Below are positions 44,529 to 54,059 of a stretch of 64,000 nt of DNA, in pieces (positions within the stretch are counted from its first letter, which is position 1; each line of letters begins with the position of its first letter). The stretch covers positions 310,001 to 374,000 of the forward strand of contig NZ_JBNPXV010000002.1 of assembly GCF_050433125.1 (NCBI RefSeq), given 5' to 3'. Origin of the DNA: Roseimarinus sediminis. Its GTDB lineage: Bacteria; Bacteroidota; Bacteroidia; Bacteroidales; Prolixibacteraceae. The notes under the pieces were generated by a model that made no database searches, had not been told where the DNA came from, and saw nothing but the letters and a program-made list of their open reading frames with translations. The position numbers were made by a program, and so were the translations under genes.

Positions 44529-47315
44529 TTATTTTACAAGCAGACGGTTGTAAAGCGCTTCATTTCCTGATTGTACCTTCACAATGTAGGCACCTTTTTC
44601 ATTGAAATGAATGGTCTGAAGACCACCTTGTGTAAATTCCTTCACGTAAACTGAAGCACCAGCCAGATTAATGATTTCAACCTTGTATTTGCTGTCGAAA
44701 TTGGTGTTAATATGGAAGGTACCTGTAGTTGGGTTCGGGAACAACTTCAGGTTCATGTTCAAAGCTTCGACACTTGATGGTCCGTATTCGATGTTTACCT
44801 TGTTACTGTACAGGGTGTATGAATTGCCTTCGGCATCCTGTACCTCAGCAAAGTAATACAGTGTGTAATTACCAGGATTGCTCAGATAAGTTGCGTATGA
44901 AAGATCGCTAACTCCTGTTTCCTCAACATTTCCATCGGCATCTTCAAGCAGCCACATACCGGCCAGGAAGACTACTTCTTCGGGAATATTAACAGTAACT
45001 GTTTCGGTCATTTCGCCATTGGCAATTACCTGGTCGTCGGCAGGTGAAACGGAAAGGTCAACCACATTGATTTGCTTCATGTTGGTGGTTTGAACGTTTT
45101 CCGAAGTAACTGCTACAACAAAGTAAGTACCTGCTGTGGCAAACATAGGAGCGTAAGTAGGAGCATCTACTGCAGCTGGTTCGAATGAATTCCAGGGTCC
45201 GCTAACATTTTCGGCCCATTTCCATTCCCAACTGGTAACCCCGTCAACATTTACCAAACCAATTGCTGTTGCAACGGGAGTATTGGGTGTTGTGAAGTCT
45301 AAAGCTGCATTGTCGAGAGCAAAAGCGTTGGTGTTACGGGCAGTTACTACAGTAATTGAATCAGTAGCATCGAAAGTAGCGTAAGGTTCGAAACCTTCTT
45401 CAGGACAAACAATTTTTGCAGAGTTGATCCAAACGCTTACATCGGCCATTACATCGCCATCGTAAATAATTTTACCATTGTCTTTAATATAGGTAACACT
45501 TTCGAGGGTGTCGGCAACAACACGCCAGGGAAGAACCTGACAATGTAAAACAGCATTGTCTTCAACTGAAACGTTACCGCCATTGCCTTTTCCGTCTTCA
45601 TAAAGCAATTCTTTTGCCACGAAATACGATGAACCTGAAAGCTTCAGCAGACCCATGTTGGTCATACGGAAATAGGAAGTGGTAACATAGGTACCTGAAA
45701 TTACATTCATTACACCACCTTTAACTTCCTGCCATGATCCTCTGATATTCAGCGTGTCATCACCAAAATCGAAAGTGGCTTCTGAGCCCGGATCGATACC
45801 GAAAGTATAAACGGTATCATTCACTTCTGATTTCCATACCGGATAATTTGGAACAACACCATTGATGGTATCAAGACCTGCCACATAGAAATTGTTTTTC
45901 GATGGATTGGCAACCGGGTTCCAGTTGGCCGGATCCATGGCATCGGTTGAGACAAGACCTGACCAGGTAAGACCTTTTCCTGTTGAAGAGGCACTTTCGA
46001 CATTGTAGAGTAGTTCCACACTGGCGTGCGTACCGCCGTCGATTACCGCTTCAACAATTACATACATATTTCCTTCAGTATCGAACGAAGGCTGGAAAGA
46101 CGCTTCGGTAGCTGCCGGATCGAATGATTGATAAGGGCCACCGGGTACGGCTGAATATTTCCACTCGATAGATGTGGGAGTTGAAGTAAACTGAGCAGTC
46201 ATGGTGGTACCCAGTTCACCTACGCGAACTACCTGGAAAGGAAATTCGGCCGGAGCAAACGAAATGGCGTCGGATACAATAAAGAATTCGGCTTCATTGG
46301 CAGTTGCAACGCCATCAACCAGACATGATACAAAGAAAGTACCCGAAGAGGCGAAGCTGGGAGCAAATTGGGCCGTGTTACCGCCGGCAAACGAAGTATA
46401 TGTTTCTTCTCCTGCCTTACGATATCTCCACTCAAAAGTAGTGGCATTGGCTACTGCATCGGTATTAATTAAATGCAGGGTATCGGTAGTTACCTCATTA
46501 TTTTTTAATACCTGACGTTCGGAATTCTCGATGCCAATGTAGCTTTTAGGTACGGCAGTAAATACAGTGATGTTGCTTACGGCATCGTATGCACGGGCGA
46601 TTGAATATTCGCTTCCGCCATTGATCCAGTTTTCAGAAATAGGAGTGTAATTACCTGTAACGGTTAATTTACCGTCGCCGGTGATTAATACCTGTCCATC
46701 TTCGTAACCATCGTACTCTCTGAAGAACGATTCATACAAGTAAACTTCACCTCCGGTAATGTAGATTTTACCTGCACCGCCATCGTTTTTGCCATTACTC
46801 ATGGCCAGGTTGTTGAATTGGGCTCTTCCACCTTCAACACGCAACCAGGCATTGGCAAAATCCATACGGGGTGAATTGGTTCTGGTAAAGCTGAAAGTAC
46901 CGCTTTTTACCTGTACACCGGTAAAACCGTATTTGATTTTTGGTCGGTACGAGAAAGTAGCAGTGTCTTCCATCATAATTACAAGCCTCGACTGATAGGC
47001 ATCGTCGGAAGCACCGGCAATGGTTAAGTCGTTTACATCGATGTTGTCACCACCACTTACTTCAACAACGAAGGGCTGAGCACCAGGGTTGGCAGCAGTA
47101 TCGGGCATTGGAATTGTAAGAATATTGCCAACGGGAGAACCTGCCGGATCCCAGTTGTCTTCGATGATGAAATTGTTGCTTGTAGCGCCGGTCCAGGTCA
47201 TTTCAACCTGGGCATTCGCAAGATTAGCAAAAGCCACCAAACCTACAACGAGGGCGAAGCTTTGCCAAAGTTTACGGGTTTTACTTCCCGAATTAAAAAG
47301 GAAAAAGTTTCTCAT
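44529..47315 (-). CDS. T9SS-secreted beta-solenoid/Ig-repeat surface protein, unknown function
   Basis: This is a 928-residue secreted protein with no recognised catalytic domain. I choose the ATG at 47315; an in-frame ATG at 47351 is possible but lies 5 bp from the SusD stop. The signal segment ends FANLANAQ. Two similar beta-solenoid modules begin MTWTGATSNNFIIEDNWDPA (about residue 36) and LTWSGLVSTDAMDPANWNPV (about 447). Three Ig-like units share a core: FEWRYRKAGEETYTSF (about 292), IEWKYSAVPGGPYQSF (about 383) and WEWKWAENVSGPWNSF (about 693). A T9SS sorting domain ends it (LKLFPNPTTGTFHIN, about 853-928). The gene is 41 bp after a SusD gene, so a surface glycan-binding or adhesive role is the natural guess. 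Confidence 0.82.
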   Translation of the reverse strand: MRNFFLFNSGSKTRKLWQSFALVVGLVAFANLANAQVEMTWTGATSNNFIIEDNWDPAGSPVGNILTIPMPDTAANPGAQPFVVEVSGGDNIDVNDLTIAGASDDAYQSRLVIMMEDTATFSYRPKIKYGFTGVQVKSGTFSFTRTNSPRMDFANAWLRVEGGRAQFNNLAMSNGKNDGGAGKIYITGGEVYLYESFFREYDGYEDGQVLITGDGKLTVTGNYTPISENWINGGSEYSIARAYDAVSNITVFTAVPKSYIGIENSERQVLKNNEVTTDTLHLINTDAVANATTFEWRYRKAGEETYTSFAGGNTAQFAPSFASSGTFFVSCLVDGVATANEAEFFIVSDAISFAPAEFPFQVVRVGELGTTMTAQFTSTPTSIEWKYSAVPGGPYQSFDPAATEASFQPSFDTEGNMYVIVEAVIDGGTHASVELLYNVESASSTGKGLTWSGLVSTDAMDPANWNPVANPSKNNFYVAGLDTINGVVPNYPVWKSEVNDTVYTFGIDPGSEATFDFGDDTLNIRGSWQEVKGGVMNVISGTYVTTSYFRMTNMGLLKLSGSSYFVAKELLYEDGKGNGGNVSVEDNAVLHCQVLPWRVVADTLESVTYIKDNGKIIYDGDVMADVSVWINSAKIVCPEEGFEPYATFDATDSITVVTARNTNAFALDNAALDFTTPNTPVATAIGLVNVDGVTSWEWKWAENVSGPWNSFEPAAVDAPTYAPMFATAGTYFVVAVTSENVQTTNMKQINVVDLSVSPADDQVIANGEMTETVTVNIPEEVVFLAGMWLLEDADGNVEETGVSDLSYATYLSNPGNYTLYYFAEVQDAEGNSYTLYSNKVNIEYGPSSVEALNMNLKLFPNPTTGTFHINTNFDSKYKVEIINLAGASVYVKEFTQGGLQTIHFNEKGAYIVKVQSGNEALYNRLLVK

Positions 47316-47356
47316 AATTTCAAAATTTAGATTATTAAAGATTCGTTTCATATGAT

Positions 47357-49210
47357 TTATTCTAAAGGTAAAAACCAGTTATTTCTGTCGGCTAATTTAA
47401 TACGTACAGCTTCGCCATCCATTCCTGCCTTGTTCAGTTTTTCAGCTACCTTATCGGCAAGAATTGAATTATCGCCATTGCGGATGGCCAGACGTACGAG
47501 GTCGTTCCAGCGCTGACCTTCGAAGGCCAGTTCGAGAGCGCTTTCTTCAAGGATGTGTTGTTCGATTTCGCTGAGCGAATCACTGACAATCTCATGGCTG
47601 GTGAGACTTACCCTGTTGCGGACACCATTGTTACGAAACCAGGGTTGACGCAATCCCGGAGGAATGTCGCCCGAGCTGGTCGAACGGGCATCAAAATCGT
47701 AGGGGAAGGGCAGTTCTGTTTGGTGACGATGGGTAAAGTCGTTGCTGGCAGCATTGGGATCCGAACCGGGGAAATTAGCACGTATGCCATTGTTCAACAG
47801 GGCATAGGCTACACGGTGTTGTCCATCGCGGTTGGCTGCTTCGCTATAACGAAGATGCAGACCGGCAGCCCGCCACAGAAACCAGCGACCCGATTTGTCG
47901 AGCAGGTCGAAACCCGGATTGTATTTACTGTAGTCGTAGATGTATTTCATAATTACCGGGTCACCGTTGTCGATGTCGTATGAGCCGGGCAAACCGAAGG
48001 CAGAAACATAGTTAAGTACCGTGTATTCGTTGCCGTCGTTGTCGTACCAGGTATAGCCGTCGGGCTTGAAGAAGTAGCCCCTGAAATCACCTTTAAACGA
48101 GTTACGCTGTACCTGGTTGTTCCAGTTATCGATGGCCTCCTGTGAGGGTTTTAGCAGGTATTCTCCACCTTCCTTGGCAAAGAGCTCAATGAAGGGACTG
48201 GGTTCGTTTAACTGATCGAAATAAAGTACCCACAGCCATTCGTTGTAATAATTACTGCTCTCAATATCGTAAAACATATACGGCCAGTTGTTACGGATAC
48301 TGAAACGGTCGTTTTCGTAATAGCGCGAATAACCACTGTTATAACGTGCTGTTGAAGCCGACAGGGTAGCCGAGGCATCGAAAGGCAGTTTGTAACGGTC
48401 GTACGGGTTGTTAATGTCTTCAACGGTGCTTCTTTCCATAATGTTTTTGAAAGTAGATGCTGCCATATGGTAATCACCATTCCACAAATAAAGTTCACCC
48501 AAAAGGTATTCTTTATCGATGTACATGTACTGGCTGTTGAAAGTCGAAATGGTGGTGATGAGCGATTCGTCGGTGATCTTCGACTTGTAGGGCAGGCTCA
48601 CCATGGTGTTCAACAGCGTATCAACCATGACCTCGAGGGGCAGGTAGGGGACATTTTCCAAAGCCGCCGGGTTAAGGTCTTCTACCTCGTCGATGGGTTT
48701 TGTAAAATAAGGAACTCCGCCTTTTTCCCTGTCGGAAAAATGAAGCGCCACCTGCATGTAAGCCCAGGTGCGCACTGCAATGACTTCGGAGTAACGGATG
48801 TTGTATTCTTCCCTGTTGATTTTATTTTTTTCAGCCATCAGGGTGAAATTCACTGCGGCATCGTTGCAGGCATTAATCAGCCTGAAGAAATTGGAAGGGT
48901 CGGCCCATTGGTTATCGGGTGAAACCGTTTCGTGCCAGGAAATTTCCATTAAGGACTGATCGGCATTATTGGTAACATCCATCAGGTCGGCACGTAGTTC
49001 ATTTAATACCACATATTGAGGGGCACAATCCATCAGTTTCCCATAAATACCCCTTAGGGTGGTATTGGCATCATCGATGTTGCGATAGACCTCTCCGGGT
49101 GTCAATGCATCTTCCGCTTCGGGATTTAACATATTGGTGCATGAAGTGGCAAATACCAATAGCAAAACCCAGGTTGTTAATGCTGCAAGTGATTTATTGA
49201 GTCGTTTCAT
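47357..49210 (-). CDS. SusD-like surface lipoprotein (RG-I pair 1)
   Basis: This is a 617-residue SusD/RagB-family lipoprotein, longer than the usual 500-560. The start ATG at 49210 gives signal LNKSLAALTTWVLLLVFATSC with the lipobox Cys near residue 24. The longer open frame starts with TTG, and another ATG lies at 49234. SusD features are LTPGEVYRNIDDANTTLRGI, the helix YSEVIAVRTWAYMQVALHFS, the late helical block LEESALELAFEGQRWNDLVR and the ending LADRNNWFLPLE. It is partnered with the SusC encoded 65 bp upstream. It probably binds a pectic oligosaccharide at the surface, a role inferred from the neighbouring PL11 and RG-I enzymes. Confidence 0.94.
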   Translation of the reverse strand: MKRLNKSLAALTTWVLLLVFATSCTNMLNPEAEDALTPGEVYRNIDDANTTLRGIYGKLMDCAPQYVVLNELRADLMDVTNNADQSLMEISWHETVSPDNQWADPSNFFRLINACNDAAVNFTLMAEKNKINREEYNIRYSEVIAVRTWAYMQVALHFSDREKGGVPYFTKPIDEVEDLNPAALENVPYLPLEVMVDTLLNTMVSLPYKSKITDESLITTISTFNSQYMYIDKEYLLGELYLWNGDYHMAASTFKNIMERSTVEDINNPYDRYKLPFDASATLSASTARYNSGYSRYYENDRFSIRNNWPYMFYDIESSNYYNEWLWVLYFDQLNEPSPFIELFAKEGGEYLLKPSQEAIDNWNNQVQRNSFKGDFRGYFFKPDGYTWYDNDGNEYTVLNYVSAFGLPGSYDIDNGDPVIMKYIYDYSKYNPGFDLLDKSGRWFLWRAAGLHLRYSEAANRDGQHRVAYALLNNGIRANFPGSDPNAASNDFTHRHQTELPFPYDFDARSTSSGDIPPGLRQPWFRNNGVRNRVSLTSHEIVSDSLSEIEQHILEESALELAFEGQRWNDLVRLAIRNGDNSILADKVAEKLNKAGMDGEAVRIKLADRNNWFLPLE

Positions 49211-49275
49211 TTTTATTTTGTTTTCTATTTTCATACAATGCTTGCCCAAATCTTGTTTGTTCAATTTCAATGCTT

Positions 49276-52200
49276 TTATAAACCTATCTTGACGCCCAGG
49301 AGTACCATTTTGTTTTGTGGTACCATTCCCAGATCAATGCCCTGCATCAATGCAGCTCCATCGATACTGAATTCGGGGTCAAGCCCTTTGTAGTTGGTAA
49401 AGGTCAGTAAGTTAACACCTGTTGCATATACTTCGGCATACTTAAGCAGGTTTGAATTCAGATTAATCATGTAACTCAGGGTCAGATTCTTTAAGCGTGC
49501 ATACGATCCGTCTTCAATCCATCGGTCGGAGAAACGTGCATTGCCCATTGGGTCGCCAAAAGCAGCACGCGGAATGTCGGTTTGTTGTCCCTGGTATCTC
49601 CAGCGGTTCAAAACCACCTGGGTTTGATTGTTGGTTGTACTCATGTTTTCGAGTGAATAGCGCAGGTAGTTAAATACTTCGGCGCCATAGCTGAACGAAA
49701 GCGCAGCATCGAGCGTAATATTTTTATATTTCAGCTTGGTGAAAACTTCACCCATGAAATCGGGGGTTGGATTACCAAGCACCTGCATGTCGTTTTCATC
49801 GATGATTCCATCAGCTACAAGGTCTTCAAAAATCACATCGCCGGCTCCAAACGGAACAAGGTCTTCATTGTCCATGCGGTTGACAAGGCCTGCTTCGTCA
49901 GCAAGTGCATCGGTAGCATAAACTCCTTTGGTTTTGTAACCGTAAAACTGTGATATGGGCTGGCCAACTTCGGTGAGGATGTTGGCAGTATAAAAGTTAG
50001 CTGTGCGCTTGTCGTTGTATAGCTCGTCGATGGTGGTGGTGAACTTTGAGTAAACAAGCCCCAGGTCCCATTTGAAAGCCTTGGTATTCACTAATCTTGA
50101 ATTGACCGAGAAATCGAAGCCACTTGTTGTGAGCCCGCCATAGTTTCCATAATAACCATCGAAACCCGAATAATCGTTCACAGGAATATAATCGAACAGC
50201 TTACTTGTTTTATTGCTGAATACATCGGCGGTAATTGTCAGGCGTTCCCTGAAAAGGGCCATGTCGACACCAAGGTTTAGCTTGGCTGTTTTTTCAGGCC
50301 CCAGAGCAGGATTGTACAGTGCCCCCAGTACCGAGCCCTGGTAACCCAGGAAGGTCTCCGAGCTGTAATATTTACGGGCAGTATAGTTGCCTATGTTGTC
50401 GTTGCCGGTAAGGCCGTAGCTGGCACGTATTTTCAACACATCAACAGCATCCGTGTCGGCCATGAAGCTTTCGCTCGATACCAGCCATGCGGCGGCAAGC
50501 GAGGGGTAAAGCATGAAGGGAGTCTCGAACAGGTACAGTCCTCCTGCCTGGTCGCCAAAGCGCGACGAACCATCAAGTCCTACATTCAGTGTAAGCAGGT
50601 ACTTGTTTTTGAAAGCATAGTCGGCGCTCAAATACCAGGTAAGGCTCGACCATTGACCAATGAATCCGCCCTTTTGACGAAGCAGGAAGTTACCATTTCC
50701 AAGAGAACGCATCTGGTCGTTGGCCGAATTGTAATCGGCAGCCCAGTCTTCTTCAAGGTCGTTGATTTTTAGTCGTGCACCGGCCAGAACATCCAACTGA
50801 TGGTCGGTTCCAAAATCGTTGCTGTATTTAACTCTTAAGTCGTTGTTGATCACAAAATTTCGTAATACCCTTGTTTTCATTTGATTGGTTACTTCGCCGT
50901 AATCGACCGAATCGGGTACCACTCCCTGACGGGGAATGAAGATGCGCTGACGGTCTTTGTCGAATGTTAAACCGATCAGGTTGCTGGCAACAATTTTATC
51001 GCTTATTTGCCAGTTAAAATTGAATGAACCAAATAAACGGTAGGTGATGTCTTCCTGGGTCATATTATTCACCAGTGCAACGGGGTTACTCACATTCAGA
51101 AAGTCATAATCACTCAGTACCGGGCTGGCCGTTCCTTCTTCATCCTGTTCGAATTCAAGCAGGAAGGGTGCTTTGATACGCGAGATGTAAACCGGGTCGT
51201 AGTAATTTTCGATACCCGAACCGGTAATGTCTTTGGTCATGTAGTTGAACCCGATGTTTGAATTCAGGGTTACTGTATTTGAGAATTTAATGTCGGAGTT
51301 AAAACGGAAATTAAAACGTGAATTTCCCGACTCTTTTACCGTACCATTTTGTTGCAGAAAGCTTACCGAAAGGGCATACAGCGCAACGTCATCACCCCCT
51401 TTGATTTTCAGATTATAGTTGGTCGAGTAATTGTCCTGAAATACTTTGTCCTGCCAGTTCGAATTATTGTGGTAGCTGTAATAATTGGGTGAAGTAGTAT
51501 TGGTGTTCAGAAACTCCATTTTAGAAACAGCGTTGAGACCGTATTGCTGAACCATGATTTCATTCAGGTAAGTACGATAATCTTCGCTTCCCAGTAAGGG
51601 GATGTTATCGGGGGCTATTTCCATATTTCCGTTAACCGACAATTCGATGCTTGTCGCTTGTTTTTGGGTATGGCTGGTTCGAATAAAGATGACCCCGTTG
51701 GCTGCTTTAGCTCCGTAAATAGAAGCTGCATCGCGCACAACCGTTACATTTTCGATATCATTTACGTTAATTCCTCCCAACGGATTGGCATAGTATCCAT
51801 CGATCAATGAATTACCATGGTTTTCTGTATCGTAAATCATTCCATCGACCACGATCAGTGGCTGGTTGTTGAGGTACAACGAAGAATAGCCTCTGAGGAA
51901 CAGGTTCGAACCGATGCCTTTGATGCCGTTGCGTGAACGTACATCCAGTCCGGGAATTCTGCCGTCGAAGGCTGCTTCGCCCGATCCTGCATTCATTTTT
52001 GTGGCACTGGTCTGGTGTTGCGGATTGATGGATGCTACCGATTGGGCAGTGTATATTTTCTGCTTACTGTCGAAGGCTGAATAGGATAATTCCTGCAATG
52101 AATACATTGAAACCAGTTGCAGATATACATTCACTTCAGAACGGCCTTTTACAGGTACATTTTGTGTGTGAAACCCTTCGGCCTTGATGGTAATTACGTC

Positions 52201-52431
52201 GTTTTCGGAACGGACCTCAATGCTGAAGCGCCCTTCGGCATCGGTAAAACCCGATGAAACCCGGCCGATGCTTACTGCAGCGGCTTCAATTGGGTTTTTT
52301 GTCGATGCATTATAAACAACACCTGTTACGGTATTCACCGATTCCTGATTGTTTTGTGCATTCGCGTAAGCGCCTGTTATGGCTATTATCAGTGCTACCA
52401 GTATTGTTTTTATATACTTCATTTTCTGCAT
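49276..52431 (-). CDS. SusC-like TonB-dependent transporter (RG-I pair 1)
   Basis: This is a TonB-dependent outer-membrane importer of 1051 residues. Signal peptide about residues 1-25 (IKTILVALIIAITGAYANAQ), then a CarboxypepD_reg domain (VTGVVYNASTKNPIEAAAVS, about 35-54). The plug contains GRIPGLDVRSRNGIKGIG, NLFLRGYSSLYLNN and PLIVVDGMIYDTENHG. The barrel ends GVKIGL. The region before the plug (LQELSYSAFDSKQKIYTAQS) departs from the common DEVVVxGYG pattern of SusC proteins, which marks a divergent subgroup. It starts 6 bp from the preceding FAS1 gene stop and precedes its SusD by 65 bp, so all are probably one transcript. Confidence 0.94.
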   Translation of the reverse strand: MQKMKYIKTILVALIIAITGAYANAQNNQESVNTVTGVVYNASTKNPIEAAAVSIGRVSSGFTDAEGRFSIEVRSENDVITIKAEGFHTQNVPVKGRSEVNVYLQLVSMYSLQELSYSAFDSKQKIYTAQSVASINPQHQTSATKMNAGSGEAAFDGRIPGLDVRSRNGIKGIGSNLFLRGYSSLYLNNQPLIVVDGMIYDTENHGNSLIDGYYANPLGGINVNDIENVTVVRDAASIYGAKAANGVIFIRTSHTQKQATSIELSVNGNMEIAPDNIPLLGSEDYRTYLNEIMVQQYGLNAVSKMEFLNTNTTSPNYYSYHNNSNWQDKVFQDNYSTNYNLKIKGGDDVALYALSVSFLQQNGTVKESGNSRFNFRFNSDIKFSNTVTLNSNIGFNYMTKDITGSGIENYYDPVYISRIKAPFLLEFEQDEEGTASPVLSDYDFLNVSNPVALVNNMTQEDITYRLFGSFNFNWQISDKIVASNLIGLTFDKDRQRIFIPRQGVVPDSVDYGEVTNQMKTRVLRNFVINNDLRVKYSNDFGTDHQLDVLAGARLKINDLEEDWAADYNSANDQMRSLGNGNFLLRQKGGFIGQWSSLTWYLSADYAFKNKYLLTLNVGLDGSSRFGDQAGGLYLFETPFMLYPSLAAAWLVSSESFMADTDAVDVLKIRASYGLTGNDNIGNYTARKYYSSETFLGYQGSVLGALYNPALGPEKTAKLNLGVDMALFRERLTITADVFSNKTSKLFDYIPVNDYSGFDGYYGNYGGLTTSGFDFSVNSRLVNTKAFKWDLGLVYSKFTTTIDELYNDKRTANFYTANILTEVGQPISQFYGYKTKGVYATDALADEAGLVNRMDNEDLVPFGAGDVIFEDLVADGIIDENDMQVLGNPTPDFMGEVFTKLKYKNITLDAALSFSYGAEVFNYLRYSLENMSTTNNQTQVVLNRWRYQGQQTDIPRAAFGDPMGNARFSDRWIEDGSYARLKNLTLSYMINLNSNLLKYAEVYATGVNLLTFTNYKGLDPEFSIDGAALMQGIDLGMVPQNKMVLLGVKIGL

Positions 52432-52437
52432 GGTTTT

Positions 52438-54012
52438 TTATTCTTCAATAATTGGAACTAAACGGAAATAGTCGGCTGTTACTGCCATTTGCGATGCCAG
52501 CGGAATTAAACGAAGAAAAACATTGTCGCTTCGGTTGAATTCATAAAATCCTAAATCAATTTCATCGCTTCGGGCTTCATCGACAGCACTGTAGGCCTGC
52601 TGCTCAACAAAAATTGTATCACTGGTAACATCGGCAGTTCCAAATTCAGTGTTTGCAAAGTTCAGCGGATTGGTTACTTCCGAAATGGCGGTTATTTCAT
52701 TGGTGTTCTGATCGCGCGATATCGTAACCGTTCCTACTTTTTGAATCAGCACAATGGAGGTGTCCTGGCGGCGGTACGATTTGCCAAAATCATTGATGGC
52801 CCTTATTTTCACCCTGTATTTAATGGATGAAACCATGGGGCCCGCAAAAACAACGCCCGACAACCTCTGACTGTTGTGCGAATTATCACAGATGAAATCC
52901 ATGCCCTCTGATGCATCGTCGCGCAGGCGGAAGTAGGGGGCAGGCGAGCCTGAACTCATGCGGGTGCTGTAAACATGGGTTTCGGCTTCCATTAGTATGG
53001 GCTGAATTTTGTCGCTCACTTTTACCGGGCATTCGCTCATCAAATGTACAAATCCGTTACTGGCTTTAAAGCTGCCGGTAATGGCATTTTTTACAAAAGG
53101 AACCTTCACATGGTAAAATGAAAGCAGGGTGTCGGCTGCATCGTCGCTGTTGTACCTGCCTGCGATGGCCATGTCGCGTGCTAACATCAGTCTGATATTT
53201 AGGGAATCACGGGATGAAGGTGCCGGATTGTTGCGTTTGTCTTCGATTCGGTAAAACTTCTGAAACTTGTTGAATTCACTTTCGAAAACTTCGTCAGTGG
53301 GAATTAAAAAAGTAGCCAGTGTATCTTCCGACGACAGATCAACGAAGTATTTCAGAAAAACGTTTTCGACAACCCAAACCGAATCGTACACCGGTTTTCC
53401 ATTTTCATTAATACCTGTTTGCAGCGAAGAGTCTTCGTAAAAAACTTCGGTGGTCAAAGAATTCAGAAAATTCACAAAATCGTTTTTAGGTGCTTCGAGT
53501 TCCAGGTATTCCCAGATAGAATAGCGGGGCGAAAGCGCTGACCCGATTACCTGAACGGTTCCGTTTTTTACTTCGACTTCACGATCGACGAGGATGGCCT
53601 TGTCGTCGATGGTGGCATTGCCTAAATTGTAATCGAGCATCTTCTTGCTGCGCATGGTAATTCTTGCGGGAGCATGTTCATCTTTGGCCGAGAAACTACC
53701 AAAGGCGATGTGGTTTTGAACAAAAAGCTTCTTCTTTTCGTCGCTGCTTAGCAGGTTTTCGTCAACAGCCTGCATGGCCTGGTTGGTGGGAGCCCAAACA
53801 GTATAGATGACCGATGACGACAGTACTTCGTTCATCCCGGTTGTTTCAAGAAGTTCTGTAAAGCTTGAAAAATCGCTGTTGGAAGCAAGGTACGCTCCGA
53901 TGCTTTCCTGCAGCACATCATCGTTAATTTTTACATGTTCATCCCATGGATTATCGCATCCGAAGACAAGAAGCACAGAGATCAACACGATTATTATTTT
54001 ATACTTGTTCAT
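52438..54012 (-). CDS. FAS1 (fasciclin)-domain lipoprotein with C-terminal beta-sandwich
   Basis: This is a 524-residue predicted surface lipoprotein (signal IIIVLISVLLVFGC, Cys about residue 19). The ATG at 54012 is used; the open frame extends to a TTG. The first FAS1 unit shows the typical pattern FSSFTELLETTGM then YTVWAPTNQAMQAVDENLL and later VEVKNGTVQVIGSAL (about residues 45-165). A second, more divergent unit follows (TLATFLIPTDEVFESEF, then KASNGFVHLMSE). The C-terminal 170 residues look like a galactose-binding-like sandwich, ending TADYFRLVPIIEE. It lies between another FAS1 gene and a SusC. In Bacteroidota such proteins travel with SusC/D, and a glycan-capturing role is plausible but unproven. 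Confidence 0.85.
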   Translation of the reverse strand: MNKYKIIIVLISVLLVFGCDNPWDEHVKINDDVLQESIGAYLASNSDFSSFTELLETTGMNEVLSSSVIYTVWAPTNQAMQAVDENLLSSDEKKKLFVQNHIAFGSFSAKDEHAPARITMRSKKMLDYNLGNATIDDKAILVDREVEVKNGTVQVIGSALSPRYSIWEYLELEAPKNDFVNFLNSLTTEVFYEDSSLQTGINENGKPVYDSVWVVENVFLKYFVDLSSEDTLATFLIPTDEVFESEFNKFQKFYRIEDKRNNPAPSSRDSLNIRLMLARDMAIAGRYNSDDAADTLLSFYHVKVPFVKNAITGSFKASNGFVHLMSECPVKVSDKIQPILMEAETHVYSTRMSSGSPAPYFRLRDDASEGMDFICDNSHNSQRLSGVVFAGPMVSSIKYRVKIRAINDFGKSYRRQDTSIVLIQKVGTVTISRDQNTNEITAISEVTNPLNFANTEFGTADVTSDTIFVEQQAYSAVDEARSDEIDLGFYEFNRSDNVFLRLIPLASQMAVTADYFRLVPIIEE

Positions 54013-54059
54013 ATATTTTAAGTTTATCGACCTAGGTTTCAATTTAACATTTCAATTTT

